This document shows positions 11,363-24,600 of a stretch of 64,000 nt of DNA, in pieces. The translations under genes and the position numbers were made by a program. This stretch comes from Cannabis sativa (taxonomy: Eukaryota > Streptophyta > Magnoliopsida > Rosales > Cannabaceae). Location: assembly GCF_029168945.1 (NCBI RefSeq), contig NC_083604.1:35149686-35213685 (forward strand), in the 5' to 3' direction. The notes under the pieces are model-generated. The model was not told the origin of the DNA and ran no database searches. It saw only the letters and a list, made by a program, of their open reading frames with translations. Position 1 is the first letter of the stretch. Every line of letters begins with the position of its first letter.

Positions 11363-13254
11363 TGTTAGGTTTTATTCCCTAAATAAAACTCCATTTCAAT
11401 GTAATCTATTTTATTCAACATCAATAAAGAAACAGAAGTATTTTTCATTCATTTGTGTATGTTTTGGTTCATTTTATCAATTGCTTGTCTAATTGATTTA
11501 TAAATTCATCTTAAACCCTTTTCACATACTTGATCATGTTTATTGTGCTGTCATCACATTGGAAAGTAAACATGACTATGTGAATAAAGTTTCCTAGATT
11601 TATCAGACACAGGGTTTTACTGATATGATAATCTACAACAAGAGTTTACTTGTATTTGGAGAAATACTATGTTCTTTCCAGAACATTGGTTAAAGTAAAG
11701 CTCAGGTTGGATGCATGGAGTATGCATCGAAAGGGACCGATATTGAACTTTGACTTAGATTTAATTAAACTTACCGTAAAATCAATTCAAGTCAATATCG
11801 CCAAGTTGATCCTAGATCAAATGATCTTAATCCTGTTATGATTAGGCTCAATCTTGAAAGGCTATTCGTGTTCTTTGATTTGTTAGTTAAGCCTACTTTT
11901 AGGTCAGGGTGATACGTACATTTTGGGAACACGGTAGTGCAATTGAGTGGGAGCGCTAGCATAAACATGGAATCTATAGCTTCTATCTGGCGAATAGTAA
12001 GCAAAGGATGATCTCCTTCGAGCTTGACCAAACGAAAATAAATGGTGGAGATCTCATTTCACATAAGCTGAAATATCATTTATACGGGGTCAAGTGTTTT
12101 AAGGATAAAATACATAGTAGGGTGTTACGGTAATTTAATCCCTTTACTGTGTAGATCATTCATATAGAGGATCATTGATCAAATTAGGATTATAACAATG
12201 GATAACTAATGATGTGTCTATATGGTGGAACATATAGAGCATTCTATATACCGAGAGTGCAATTCTAAGTTCTATGCGTGGATTCAATGAAGAATTAATA
12301 AGTTTGTGAATTTTAGTGCTAAATTCTTGATCTACTTATTGGAAGCTCGGTTATATAGACCCATGGTCCCCCCACTAGTTGAGATAATATTGCTTGTAAG
12401 ACTCATGTAATTGGTTTTGATTAATCAATTATAATTCACGAATTAGTCTATGTCTATTTGTGAAATTTTCACTAAGTAAGGTCGAAATTGTAAAGAAAGA
12501 GTTAATAGGGGCATATTTGTTAATTATGATACTTTGTATGGTTCAATTAATAAATATGATAAATGACAATATTATTTAATAATTATTTATAGTTATTAAA
12601 TAGTTAGAATTGGCATTTAAATGATTGAATTAGGAAACTGGCAATTTTGAGAAAATCAGATACAAAAGGTGTTAAAATTGCAAAATTGCAAAAATCAAGG
12701 CCCAGTCCACCTAGCCATGGCCAGCCACCTTTATAGGTATTTTAAATTGATTTTTTCATTATTTTAATGCCATATAATTCAAATCTAACCCTAGTGGAAT
12801 GCTATAAATAGATAGTGAAGGCTTCAGGAAAATTACACTTTCTGAATCAGAAAAACCTGAGCCTCCACTCTCTTCTCTAGCCGCCACTCTCTCTCTCTCT
12901 ATACTTCCTTCATATTTCGAACCTCTCTTAGTGATTAGAGTAGTGCCCACACACATCAAGCAATACCTCAATCATAGTGAGGAAGATCGTGAAGAAAGAT
13001 CATCAGCAAAGGAGATTCAGCATCAAGGATTCAGAGAAGAAGATCCATGTTCAGATCTTGATAATACTCTGCTACATAAAGGAATCAAGGGTTAGAGATC
13101 TGAACGGAAGGAGTCATTATATTCCGCTGCACCCAATGTAAGGTTTCTTGAACTTTATATGTGTTTAATTTATCGTTTTAGAAAGTTCTTATTTAGGATG
13201 TTAATAAACATACTTGTGAGTAGATCTAAGATCCTGGTAAAATAATTTCCAACA
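11363..13254 (+). repeat. Cop1 3' LTR
   Basis: 1892 bp, collinear with 3059-4950 with about 12 substitutions and no indels seen by eye. It is followed by the tgttg duplication at 13255-13259, after which the interrupted Tat1 LTR continues. Confidence 0.95.
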
Positions 13255-13259
13255 TGTTG

Positions 13260-13571
13260 ATCGAGAAACCTCCTATAAATATTTCTATTTTTCATGTATA
13301 GGGGGAGAACAATTTTTTTTTACCACAGAACCTCTGCTAAAAATTCCTACGAGCTTCTTCTTCTTCAAGAGGAACGAAAGGGGTAGAGGGTTTAGGTTCA
13401 TACTGTAAACACTTGTAATATTTAACATCTGACTATAAGGCTAATATAACAGACTCATGGGCTATGGATTATTAATGCTCGAACCATGTAAAAAATTATG
13501 TGTCTATTATTTATTATTTTATATCTTTCTTAAACTCTAATTAATCGGTTTTTTAAAAATCTCAGTAAATA
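13260..13571 (+). repeat. Tat1 5' LTR, second part
   Basis: Continues the LTR cut by Cop1. It contains a possible TATA box CTATAAATAT (13273-13282). The end is placed before TTTTGGTGCTTTCTTTGAGA, which matches the sequence right after the Tat2 5' LTR (TTTTGGTGCTTTCATTGAGA at 52289). It ends AATA where a normal LTR would end AACA. Confidence 0.65.
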
Positions 13572-13573
13572 TT

Positions 13574-13591
13574 TTGGTGCTTTCTTTGAGA
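13574..13591 (+). promoter_or_regulatory. Putative Tat1 primer-binding site
   Basis: TGGTGCTTTCTTTGAGAG follows the LTR at the position of a primer-binding site and is nearly identical to the Tat2 site at 52292. The tRNA was not identified. Confidence 0.5.
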
Positions 13592-13968
13592 GTTGAGGAA
13601 AGATCTAAACTTATAGTGTTGTTATTACCACGAGCCTAAAAATTAAGAAAAAGAGGAGCTTTCCTAAAAAATGGAGAAAGGTCATGGCTTGACTACATTC
13701 CAGGTCTAGAGATCCAACCAGAAGAGGCTATGTCGAAGACTCGTTAGTTGAAGGTGTTATTGAGAGTAACAGAGATAGCCCTTCTAATGTCGACACCTCT
13801 GCCCGTGTGAAGGTAAAAGGAAGGTGAACATGGGCAATCTTAGAGTCCTCGCTGCTCCCATACCTCTTTAGAAAAACATGAATCTAATCGGTCAGCCCTC
13901 TAAGAACGTAGAAGGCCACCGGTGCTTTTGAGCTTGGGTGCCCTTCTAGTCATAGAGGCATAACCACA

Positions 13969-14576
13969 TTGAAAGGGAAAAGTATAGAAATACCAGAGCC
14001 CAAGGCCCAAGAAGACTTCCCTATTGATTCTGTCAACCAAGACAGTGGGACTAGGGAACATTATTCCGACGACAAGCAGCGGATGGTGGACCTTAGAAAG
14101 TATCGCAATGTTAAGCATGACAATGCTCGAAAGGCGAGGCAATTAGGGAATGGCCACCACGACCATTCAACCGACAAGTTTCAGGGAATGAATCTCGTAG
14201 TTTGTGACACAGAGAGGTTTGAAAAATGGAGTGATGTCTTCACCAACATTGACGAGGAAGAGCTAGAGCTTTGCTTCAAAAGGTCACATGAGTTGTTCTC
14301 CTAGGGAATTTCAGCAATTAGCTACTGGTTGTGGGATGAGCAACACATGACAAGAGCAAAAACCTTATCCGAGTTTGTGTTAAAGGCCCAAGAAATTTTT
14401 CAAATTGAAAGATGCATGCCAACAACCTGTCGAAGCTCCTTCGGCACCAATGCTGGCCCTATTCTTGCTCCCAAGTTTGCCTCATCAGCTCTTGTTCCTA
14501 GAACCCCATGCATTCGATTATTTGTGAACATTTTGTGTTAAAATATATACCTACATGGAACCCTTTCTGTGGGTAC
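13969..14576 (+). pseudogene. gag: Tat1 gag remnant
   Basis: An open stretch of 111 codons (13969-14304) is followed, after a stop, by a second one (14329-14541) containing AKTLSEFVLKAQEIFQIE. That resembles the segment at the end of the Tat Gag core, where an LxEFxxRAQxYIxxEE-like pattern is usual. The first part is charged and not individually recognisable. No zinc knuckle is present. The segment ends at the Tek1 target site (14572-14576). Assignment rests on position between LTR and pol remnant plus this short similarity. Confidence 0.5.
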
Positions 14577-15074
14577 TGTAAGGACCGCTTAGTTTAATTT
14601 GGAAATTAGCAGTTAATTATGATTTATTATGGAAATTATTTATAGATATTTAAATAATTGTTGATACTGTTATTATTGAATTATGAAATGCATTTTATGT
14701 CATATAGTGAATTTCATAATTTTGCATTTAAGGTGCCCGGTAACATGGAACTCGGTGTTTGGCTCAGTAAAACCACAACTTAGTATGTTAGTATATTGGG
14801 ACAGTTTATTAGACATTGGGAATGTCGGGAGTGGTCGGGAATATAGAATTTCCCAAAATACCCTTTAGTGCCCTTTATGCTATTTTAGTATGGAGGGGCA
14901 AGTTGGTCATTTTGCCCCATTGTTATTTTGTCCTTTAGTGGACTTAGTAATTGGAAAATATGTGATTATGTGGGTTTATGTTGGCTGAAATAAAGATTAG
15001 AAATTATATTTCTTTTGTCATTCTTTCAAAATTTAAAAATTAGAAAAGAAAGCAAAAACCATTTTTCTCTCTAG

Positions 15075-15075
<1 letters not shown>

Positions 15076-15153
<78 letters not shown>
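15076..15153 (+). repeat. (CT)n microsatellite inside the Tek1 5' LTR
   Basis: An uninterrupted run of about 39 CT units. The same place in the 3' LTR (41184-41199) has only about eight units. As LTRs are identical at insertion, the difference arose afterwards. Confidence 0.95.
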
Positions 15154-15156
<3 letters not shown>

Positions 15157-16159
15157 GGCCTCCTTGAGCAGCAAGGATCCTTGCCATTTTTCTTGGATTT
15201 CAAGTTAATTTTAGCAGGAATTAGTGATCACAAGTTGTTGGTATGTTTCCTTTAGATTTCTTTTTAGTTTTATGAAGTTTTGAGAAAGTTTGATAGTTGC
15301 ATGTTTAAGAAATGGTGGTTGTGGTTAATTGTTGTTGCATTCAGAGATTTATATGTGTTTAATTGAGTGAATTCGTGCTAGTTGTGTTGTTAGTTGATGG
15401 GATTTAACCTAGTGTAGAGATTTTAACTCAAAACTATGGTTTTTCAAAGTGAAAATGTGAATTAGTTGCTGTAGAGATTGTTGGTACTTTTGAGTTCATT
15501 TTCTGCAGTTTTATTATGCATGTTTATGTAGTTTGAATCAAGTTTTGATGCTTGTGAGTTAGATTTAACCAAGTTTGAGTTTTGAACTCAAAGCTTGGAG
15601 CTTTAATGGTGGATTTTGATTTTATGCATGAAGCTTTGCTTTATCACTTGGAAAATGTTTATTAGGGTCTAATTAGCAGGTCTGGAAAGTTTGGTTGAGT
15701 TTGTAAACGTTTTGGTTGGAGGTTTGTTTTTTGTTGGTTTTCTGGGTAAAACCGGCTATCCGGTTTTTCACTACTTGTAAAACCGGTTACCCGAATTTTG
15801 CAGTAGGGTGTGAAACCAGTTTTTCTCAACTTGTTGTTTCATGCTAGTTTCGGGTTTTCAGGCAGATTGTTCCCTGCTAGTTTGGGGTATTTTTGTATTA
15901 AGTTACAGTAGGTTAAGTTTGGTTTTTAAACCTTTGTCCCGATTGTGATTTAGCGTGTCACTTATTGGTGTTGTAATTGTTACGGTTTAGGAGCCTATAA
16001 TTCGCCGAGCTGATAGTTCCACTGAGGCTGACCAGCACACCTGAATTCGGAATTGAGGTAAGATTAGTATAATAGTATGCATATGTATTACATATTTAGC
16101 GTGCATGTTAGGAAGCCTGTTAGATTACATTAGATATGTATGTTGGCTTCGTACCATCC

Positions 16160-16420
16160 GACCATATCACATCGGTTAGGCTAGAGTATGACTAGCAACT
16201 GGAGTATGACTAGTATACCGAGCATTGGGTAATTCTAGGGTTGGTGGTACTGTGCTATTTGACCGTATCACATCGGTTAGGCTAGAGTATGACTAGCAGC
16301 TGGAGTATGACCAGTGAACCGAGTATAGGCTGATACTGTAACACATCGGTACAGGCTAGAGCATGACTAGCAGCTGGAGTATGACCAGTGTACCGAGTAT
16401 AGGCTGTTACTTGTCAATAG
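16160..16420 (+). repeat. Direct subrepeats in the Tek1 LTR
   Basis: Three imperfect copies of a unit containing ATCGGTTAGGCTAGAG, GACTAGCARCTGGAGTATGA and CCGAGTATAGGCTG, beginning at 16171, 16272 and 16345 (spacings about 101 and 73 bp). The same block occurs in the 3' LTR at about 42208-42460. Role unknown. Confidence 0.75.
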
Positions 16421-16917
16421 TACCGTCTTATGAACGTTCGGGACTCAGTATCGTGTGGGACACGGCAGTTAGGGTTATGGTCAGGGGTATGGGCGTCTGA
16501 TCATAACCCGGGATTTATGTATGTTTATGATTATGCTTTTCTTACTGAGTCTGTCGACTCACAGTGCTATGTTTATGTGTAGGTAAGGGCAAGGCGAAAG
16601 CTGAGGAACCGTGAGGACGAGTTGATGAAGATTGTACATGTCGGGGCGGTTAGGCCTGGAACGTACGATCCTCGGGACAGCAGTGCTTTTTGTAATTAGT
16701 TGCTAGGCGACAAGTATTTTGTATTAGTCAGTAAACTTTTGTAAAGTATTTTGTAATCGTGATCCCGAGTATTTTTGTACGAATATTTTATAAGTTTAAT
16801 TAAAAAGCAAAAATTTTAATTAATCACGATTTCCATAAACCTCGTTGATTAGCAACGAGCTGCACAGTACGTTTAAAAATCACGTAATATGCCTATGCTA
16901 GTTAGGGTGTTACAATT

Positions 16918-16931
16918 TGGTATCAGAGCCG
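16918..16931 (+). promoter_or_regulatory. Primer-binding site, initiator-Met tRNA (Tek1)
   Basis: TTGGTATCAGAGCC lies three bases after the LTR end, complementary to the initiator-Met tRNA 3' end. Confidence 0.9.
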
Positions 16932-17190
16932 CCAGGTTGTCTTCTGAAGATCGTCACGTCATGTACAATCATCATCAGTAGTTAGCTCGTTCTACAGTTC
17001 AGTAAGCTTTTATTGCTTTAGTAGTTTATTTAATTATTATGAAATAAGAAAAGCCTGATAGGAAGCATGTTAGTAGCCTGATAGTAGAATAGGCGCATGT
17101 TTTTAATTTCCAAATTAAGCGGCATTAGTGAGCTCTTGTTGATCATGACCTGATGTGCCAACTCTTAGTTTCGCAGGCTGTTCAGACTAG

Positions 17191-18011
17191 ATGGACGCCA
17201 GGCGGAACACCAGGAGTCAGGGCAACTCAGTAGGGTCAAATCAGGGTCAGGGAGCTCAGTTTCCCCCGAATGTTAGGGGCCGTGGTAGAGGTCCCAGGGG
17301 CAGGGCCCGTGGTCGGGGTTACGATAACCCGCCACAGGCTGCCCAGGCTGCTCAAGCCGATCAGGAAGCCCAGAATTGGGAAACCAAATTTGCTGAAATG
17401 CAAGCCAGAATAGAGGAGCAAGATCATGAGATTCAGAGATTGAGGCAGCAGGGTGCCCCTGCAGTGCCGGTGCCAGAAGCTCCTGTGGCACCTGCCCCTG
17501 TTGCTCATGCCGAGATAGTGGTAGCGGCGAACAGAATGGAACCCCTGTATGAAAGGTTCCGGAAGCAGGTACCTCCAGTTTTTCTGGGAGGCCCTGATGT
17601 CATGAAAGCCCAGCAGTGGCTAACGGTGATCACAAGAATATTGAACTTTATGGGTGTCACCGGGAATGACAGGGTGGTGTGTGCCACCTTTCAGATCAAA
17701 GAAGACGCTCTAGTCTGGTGGGACATGGTGTCCCAGATTCACGACGTCACAACCATGACCTGGGAAAGGTTCTAGGAACTCTTCAACGCGAAATACTATA
17801 ATGAGGCATTTAGAAGTGCCAAGAGAAAAGAGTTCAACCACTTGACCCAGAAGGAGAATATGAGTGTGACTGAGTAAACTACACAGTTTGATCAGTTGGC
17901 GAGGTTGGCCTCGGGAATTGTGCCAACCGATTTCAGTAAGAAGGAAAAATATCTTGATGGACTTAATGTAAAGATCAAGCATGATCTTATGATCACCACA
18001 GACGACAAGAC
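17191..18011 (+). pseudogene. gag: Tek1 gag, truncated by the Copia array
   Basis: Chromovirus capsid gene. The start MDARRNTRSQ is followed by an Arg-Gly rich basic stretch (residues about 29-44), a coiled-coil-like segment around QARIEEQDHEIQRL (about 75-90), an Ala/Pro linker, and the capsid core with QQWLTVITRILNFMG and DALVWWD (about 120-180). The frame has a TAG at 17773-17775 and a TAA at 17876-17878 but is otherwise well kept up to DLMITTDDK. It then stops dead at the LTR A boundary (18011/18012). The C-terminal third with the zinc knuckle is missing from the whole window. Confidence 0.9.
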
Positions 18012-19907
18012 TGTTGGGTTTTATGCCCTAAATAAAACTCATTTCAATATAATCAGATTTACTTATTAATATAGATCAGAAATAACATTTAATGTTGCAT
18101 GGTTCACATGATTTATTTCATGATTATATGTACATAATGTATAAATTCATCTGAAACCCTTTTCACATACTTGATCCTGTTTATTGTGCCGTCAACACAT
18201 TGGAAAGTAAACATGACTATGTGAATAAAGTTTCCTAGATTTATCAGACATAGGGTTTTACTGATATGATAATCTACAACAGAGTTTACTTGCATTTGGA
18301 GAAGTGCTATGTTCTTTCCAGAGCATTGGTTAAAGTAAAGCACAGGTTGGATGCATGGAGTATGCATCGGAAGGGACCGATATTGAACTTTGACTTAGAT
18401 TTATTAAAGTTACCGTAATATCTATTCAAGTCAATATCGCCTAGTTGATCCTAGATAAAATGATCTTAATCCTGATATGATTAGGCTCAATCTCGAGAGG
18501 CTATTCGTGTTCTTTGATGTGTTAGTTAAGCCTACTTTTAGGTCAGGGTGATACGTACATTTTGGGAACACGGTAGTGCAATTGAGTGGGTGCGCTATCA
18601 TAAACATGGAATCTATAGCTTCTATCTGGCGAATAGTAAGCAAAGGATGATCTCCTTCGAGCTTGACCAAACGAACATAAATGGTGGAGTACTCATTTCA
18701 CATAAGCTGAAATATCATTTATACGGGGTCAAGTGTTTTAAGGAATAAATACATTGTATGGTGTAACGGTAATTTAATCCCTTTACAGTGTAGATCATTC
18801 ATATAGAGGATCAGTGATCACATTAGGATTATAACAATGGATAACTAATGATGTGTCTATATGGTGGAACATGTAGAGCATTCTATATACTGAGAGTGCA
18901 ATTCTAAGTTCTATGCGTGGATTCAACGAAGAATTAATAAGTTAGTGAATTTTAGTGCTAAATTCTTGATCTACTTATTGGAAGCTCGGTTATATAGACC
19001 CATGGTCCCCGCACTAGTTGAGATAATATTGCTTGTAAGACTCATGTGATTGGTTTTGATTTATCAATTATAATTCTCAAATTAGACTATGTCTATTTGT
19101 GAATTTTTCACTAAGTAAGGGCGAAATTGTAAAGAAAGAGTTTAATAGGGGCATATTTGTTAATTATGATACTTTGTATGGTTCAATTAATAAATATGAT
19201 AAATGACAATATTATTTAATAATTATTTATAGTTATTAAATAGTTCGAATTGGCATTTAAATGGTTGAATTAGAAAATTGGCGTTTTTGAGAAAATCAGA
19301 TGCAGAAAAGATAAAACTGCTAAATTGCAAAAGTGAGGACCAAATTCACCTTGCATGGCCGGCCACTTATGTAGGGTTTTTCCCCTTAATATTTTCATTA
19401 TTTTAATGCCAAATAATTCAAACCTAACCATAGTGGAATGCTATAAATAGATAGTGAAGGCTTCAGGAAAATTACACTTTTCTTCTGACACTTTCTGAAT
19501 CAGAAAAACCTGAGCCTTCTCTCTCCCTATCCTTGGCCGAACCCACTCTCTCTTTCTTCTTCCTCAAATTTCGAAATTCTTTGTGTATGAGTAGTGCCCA
19601 CACACAGCAAGTGATACCTCAATCATAGTGAGGAAAATCGTGAAGAAAGACTTTCAGCAAGAAGGAGTTTCAGCATCAAAGATTCAGAGAAAGAGATCCA
19701 GGTTCAGATATTTATAATGCTCTGCTACAGAAAGGAATCAAGGGCTAGATATCTGAACGGAAGGAGTCATTATATTCCGCTGCAACCAATGTAAGGTTTC
19801 CTAAACTTTATATGTGTTTATTTCATTGTTTTAGAAAGTTCATATTTAGGGTGTTAATAAACATACTTGTGAGTCGATCTAAGATCCTGGTAAAATAATT
19901 TCCAACA
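18012..19907 (+). repeat. Array LTR A
   Basis: 1896 bp, TGTTGGG...CCAACA, intact TATA box at 19441-19450. Its first 150 bp (ATTTCAATATAATCAGATTT...) differ strongly from Cop1 and LTR D but match LTRs B and C and the Cop3 LTR. A primer-site sequence follows. Confidence 0.93.
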
Positions 19908-19908
19908 A

Positions 19909-19922
19909 CTGGCCTCAGAGCC
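19909..19922 (+). promoter_or_regulatory. Variant primer-binding site after LTR A
   Basis: CTGGCCTCAGAGCC differs from the initiator-Met complement CTGGTATCAGAGCC at two adjacent bases. The same variant follows LTR C (30705-30718). Confidence 0.75.
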
Positions 19923-22900
19923 ATGGTAATTGATTTACTTGCAAGAAATTTGGACTTTAAAACGATTGTTTGTTTGTTTTTGGATGGTATCATGTTGTAT
20001 TGAGTGTTATTTGATGATTGATTGATGTTTGTGAATTTTCGTGAAAAATAATTGCGATTCTGTTTATGGAATTATTTTTATTGGATAGTATGGAAAAAAT
20101 TAAGCAAGTTACTTTTTTACAGAACTCAATTTCGATTTAATTTGAATTAGTTATGATTTTTTGAAGATTCGAAAAAAACGGAGCTGTGCTGAAATTTTTC
20201 TGCGATCGCGAAAACTGTCCGTACAGCTCACAATTTTTTCGTTTTTCTTCGTTTTTTCATGCTTTTTAATGGAATTAACTTCCGATATTTTGTGTAGTTC
20301 TGTATTTATACTATTACTATTCCTAATTCAATTCTAATTATCATTTTGAATTAATTTAATATTTTTTAAATTTAATTCAAGATATTAGTGTAATTTGAAT
20401 TTGAAAATAGTTAGTATCTATCTTTTTTGCTTAATAATCTATCTTATTTTTAAATTTGATTATATCTTATCTTATTTTTAAATTTAAGGTCAGATTTTAA
20501 ATTTTTAAATTAAATCTTTTTTTAAATAATTTGATCTTATTTAAATTTAAAATAAGATAACTATAATCATGTAATTTTAAATAGATATAAGATATTTTGC
20601 TAACTTTTAAATTTTGTTATTTTATTTATTTAAATTACATTTAAAATCTGAAAAACATATTCATTTAATATTTTTAATTTTTTATTTAATTTTTATTTAT
20701 AAAATAACATTTAAATTTTAAAAGTAGTTAGCAAATTTTGAAATGATATTTAGGTTGGTTGAAACCTAATTTTTCAAAATTGTAGGTTTAATTTTAAATT
20801 TCGAAATTTTTAAATTTTTTTAATTTTTTTTTACGAAAATAAACTATTTATTTAATTAATTATTTTTTGAAATTATTTATTTAAAATTAAATAAATCCTA
20901 CATCCAACTATCCAGCTAACCTTGTTGCAGGAGTATGTATTTTTAGCTTGTTTGTAAGTTTTCAAAACCTATTATTACTTGATTGCAAATAGCCATGGTT
21001 ACTTTTTGCCAGATCTATTGATCTGATGGCTCCCTTGGTCAAGGTAATAATTTGTAACAGGTATATTTAGAATCTTCTTTCATCTGTGTATGACCTAGCA
21101 ACATGATAGGACCCATCCAAAGTGTGCCTGAGTGAGCCTATATGTTTAATTTTATTATAGATGCATATAGGTTGTTGTTGCAAAAATAAATTATCATAGT
21201 TCTTGATAGAAGTTATTTAGGCCCATTTAGTTATTGGGCTTATTCAATTAATAACAGTTGTTCTTATTAAGGTTAAATTCCTCTCTTTTGGGCCTTGTGT
21301 GAGAGTTGGGAGCCATAGTAGTGGGTACGACATACTGAACCCAGCACCCCCTCACAGAAACCACCCCAATTGTGAAGGCCCATTTGCCTGATTTGAAGGA
21401 CTGTACTAGGTTAATTAAACTAGTTTAACCTAATAAAATTGATTAGCAACATATTTAATTTCATTTATCTTGAAATTAATTTAAGAAAATCATAGTTTAA
21501 AGAATTTTATATTTTAAGCTAAACTATGTGCATTTTCTTGTATTTAATTAAATATAGAATTATAACCATCTAGATTCTTTCTGGAGCTTAATTTAAATTT
21601 TTCATTAAATATTCCTATTTAAGTTGATATTTAGTTATCTACAACTAACCAACTTAAATCTGAATATCTTTTGAATTTCAAATTTCAAAATTAAGTTGAG
21701 GAATTTTAGGCATTGGTTATTAAGATTCTTTAGATATTTTTTAAGTTAATATCTTTTCGAATATTAACTAAAAATGGAATATTTTAGATATTTTGAAGTT
21801 AATATCTTTTCGAATATTAACTTAAAATGGAATATTTTCAAATAATTAAGTGGTTACAACTTAATTTTTGATATTTAATTAAATTTAAATTTGAAAAATA
21901 TTTAAGTTCTAGATTTTTTCTAATACAACTTAAATTAGATATTTTTTTCAAATTTTGTGGAAAAGATACTTAGTCAAATAAGATATTTTCTAGATAGTTA
22001 TTTCTAGACTACTTATTATTTCTAATATTTAAAAGGAAAATATTATACATTGTGAAATTAATTATTTATATAATTAATTTTGGTACAATTTATTTTAAGT
22101 ATATTTTTCCTAGTATTAAACTAGAGATTAATAATTAAGCCTTCTCTACACTTAATTATTTATTTCTTGAATTTAATTAACTTGAAAATTAAATATCTAA
22201 GTTGATTCTCATCATCATACTTAAATATTTCTTTTTCATGACACTTAATTAAATAGAAAATTATTTTTAGTTGAAATTTATTTTTTCAACTAAATTTAAA
22301 TAATTTTCAAAATATATTTTTTTTTATTTTATTAATCAAATTTCGAAATTGCATTTCTTAAATGCTGGAATTTCGAATTTTATTTGAAAAATAGATTAAA
22401 GTTGTAAATTATTTATTTTAATTTTGGACCAACTTAAATCAATAATTTTTTCATTTAATGATTAATTAAAATAAATTGAATTAAAGTATATTATTAGAAA
22501 TTGAATTAATTAGTCTAAGGAAAATCTAGATAGATGATATTTTTGCATGAAGTATTTTTCTGGTGTATTTAATTAATAAGAAAATTAATATTTAAGTTGA
22601 TTTTCATCATCATACTTAAATATTTGAAATTTTTCTTATATATTTAATTAAATAGGAAAATTATATTTTTTTGTTGTAAATTAATTTTATTAATTAATTT
22701 TGGGCCAACACTAAATTAGAATAATTTTTCCAGGATTAATTTTTTTTATTATTTTAACATGCATTTTCGAAAATTGTGTCCTAGAATACTTTAATTTTTC
22801 GAAGTGCAATATATATTTATAGAAAATAAAATTTGAGTTGTAAATTAATTTAAATTAATTTTGCAACAACTTAAATTGAATATTTTTCTAAACATTTATT

Positions 22901-24600
22901 GGAAATTATTACTAAGATGGAAGAAATTCATGTTATATCCATCTAAGTAAAATTTATAAATATTAAATTAAAATTTATATTTAGAGTTTTTCATTCTAAT
23001 TTGGAAATTTTAAATAAATATATATTTAAAATAAATAAATTAAATAAAGAGAATCAAAGAAAATACAACTCACTTTAAATAATGAGCTTGATTATTATTA
23101 AGATATTCGATCTCCATTGTTGGTCTTACAAAAGTTAAATGTTTTCAATATAATCTCGAGACGCTAGACTTCGTCCCCCTATGGATGGTTATTCGTTGAA
23201 CGCATTTAACACCGTAAGATTTCATTTGATAAGTGTTTTGTGAGTTTTCGTCTCTATTTAGACTCTCCCCTACAGTGACTACTTAGAGATAAACTCATAA
23301 AACATGAAACAATGGTGGAAGCTCATAAAATGAGAATAACCTTGACTCTCGCCTACCGGGACAACGTTGGATTCTTATTTTGATCGAATAAAAGGTTGCT
23401 AGAATGGTTTCTATTTTAGATGAGCTGACAACTCTATTCAATAAATGATACTTTGACTCTCGCCTACCGGGACACTGTATCAGTTTGTTGAAAACCTTGG
23501 AAATTATTTAGGATTGTATGTTTTAGTATTTTCACTAGTCATTCCTACTTGCTATATGTTTATAATTTATGAATTGTGTATGAATTTATATTGAACCATG
23601 TTATTTTCTGTTATTAAGTTGTAGTTTAATTTCGAATCTTCATTGTTGGTCTAACATGTTTGTTTTTCTAATGAGATAAATCCCTAATGGATTTTCACCA
23701 TTAGACATACATAATAGTGTAAGATCTCGAAAGATAAATATTGCATATGCAACATCTAGCTGTTCATCAATTGATGACACCTTAGACAAGTATTTTTACA
23801 ATATGAAACAAGAAGATTACATAAATAAGATTACTTTGTCTTTCGCTAATCGAAGCATCGTTGGATTCTTATTTATAAACGAAATTATCCTAATTCCTCT
23901 TAGCTTATTCATTTCGAATTAGCTCAATAATATATCATTGGATGAATGGTCTATAAATCATTTCATGTCATTATATTTTCTCTTAAGAAATTAAATGACG
24001 CATATGATTATAATCCCGAAATTCTATTCCCAATTGATATAAATCCTCAATCTTAGAAATCTCCTACTTGTATGGGCAAATCTGACTTAGAGTTTGTATT
24101 AGTAGTGCTGGTCCAAGATAGAATTACTCATTATATTTGGTTTAAATTTAAGTCCTTGACTTTAATTTTAGATTCCAAATAGAAATTTTCTTATATTTCT
24201 AATTCCAGAATACAATACAGTTACACTTTCTCAAGTGTTTAATATCCATCTTCTATTAATGGATTAAAACTGTATGGAATATGAGTTAGGTATTCTGTGA
24301 CCAGGATCCACTTGCAGTATTCTAAGAACTCTTTGATGTAACTAAACCTATGTCATCAATAGACACTACCACATTTTTTTTAATCTATGGCATTTGTATC
24401 TTGTTCATAGTGGATTTGACAAGATCAATCTCTGCAAAGAGTTAATATGCCTATATCCACTGAAAGTAGTTCATCTCATTCCCAGATGGATGTACATTCA
24501 GGGGTGGATATGAGTTTTTCGTTGTATTCTTAAAACGATAACTCTAGATTATACCTTTTAGAAAAGAAATTTGAAATGTTTGAAAAATTTCATTAATTTC
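19923..24600 (+). other. First array leader, noncoding, longer than in relatives
   Basis: The AT-rich leader is homologous to that of Cop1. Conserved blocks lie at about 20925-21440 and about 23085-23490, the latter with the paired CTCTCGCCTACCGGGACA motif. An additional AT-rich stretch (about 21950-23060) is not found in the other copies. A weaker third motif-like block (CTTTCGCTAATCGAAGCATC) lies near 23850. No gag ORF is present. Confidence 0.65.

Larger units (their letters stand above)
3059..13254 (+). mobile_element. Cop1: young Ty1/Copia LTR retrotransposon without gag
   Basis: A complete 10,196-bp insertion. The two LTRs are each 1892 bp, start TGTTAGG and end CCAACA, and are flanked by perfect 5-bp duplications tgttg (3054-3058 and 13255-13259). 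By eye the LTRs differ at about a dozen positions, so the insertion is recent. A primer-binding site follows the 5' LTR and a purine-rich tract precedes the 3' LTR. The interior has a ~3-kb AT-rich leader with no gag ORF, then one pol frame (protease, integrase, RT, RNase H) broken by one stop and one frameshift. The PR-INT-RT-RH order defines Ty1/Copia. The long LTRs would suit an Angela/Tork-type lineage, but that is only a suggestion. Confidence 0.93.
14577..16914 (+). repeat. Tek1 5' LTR
   Basis: 2338 bp. It is collinear with the 3' LTR over its full length. The main length difference is a (CT)n tract: 78 bp here against about 16 bp in the 3' copy. Near its end it contains three imperfect direct repeats (16172-16420). 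Confidence 0.93.

Noticed and set aside
17236..17982. Minus-strand frames opposite Tek1 gag
   Set aside because: Shadow frames of the well-supported gag coding strand.
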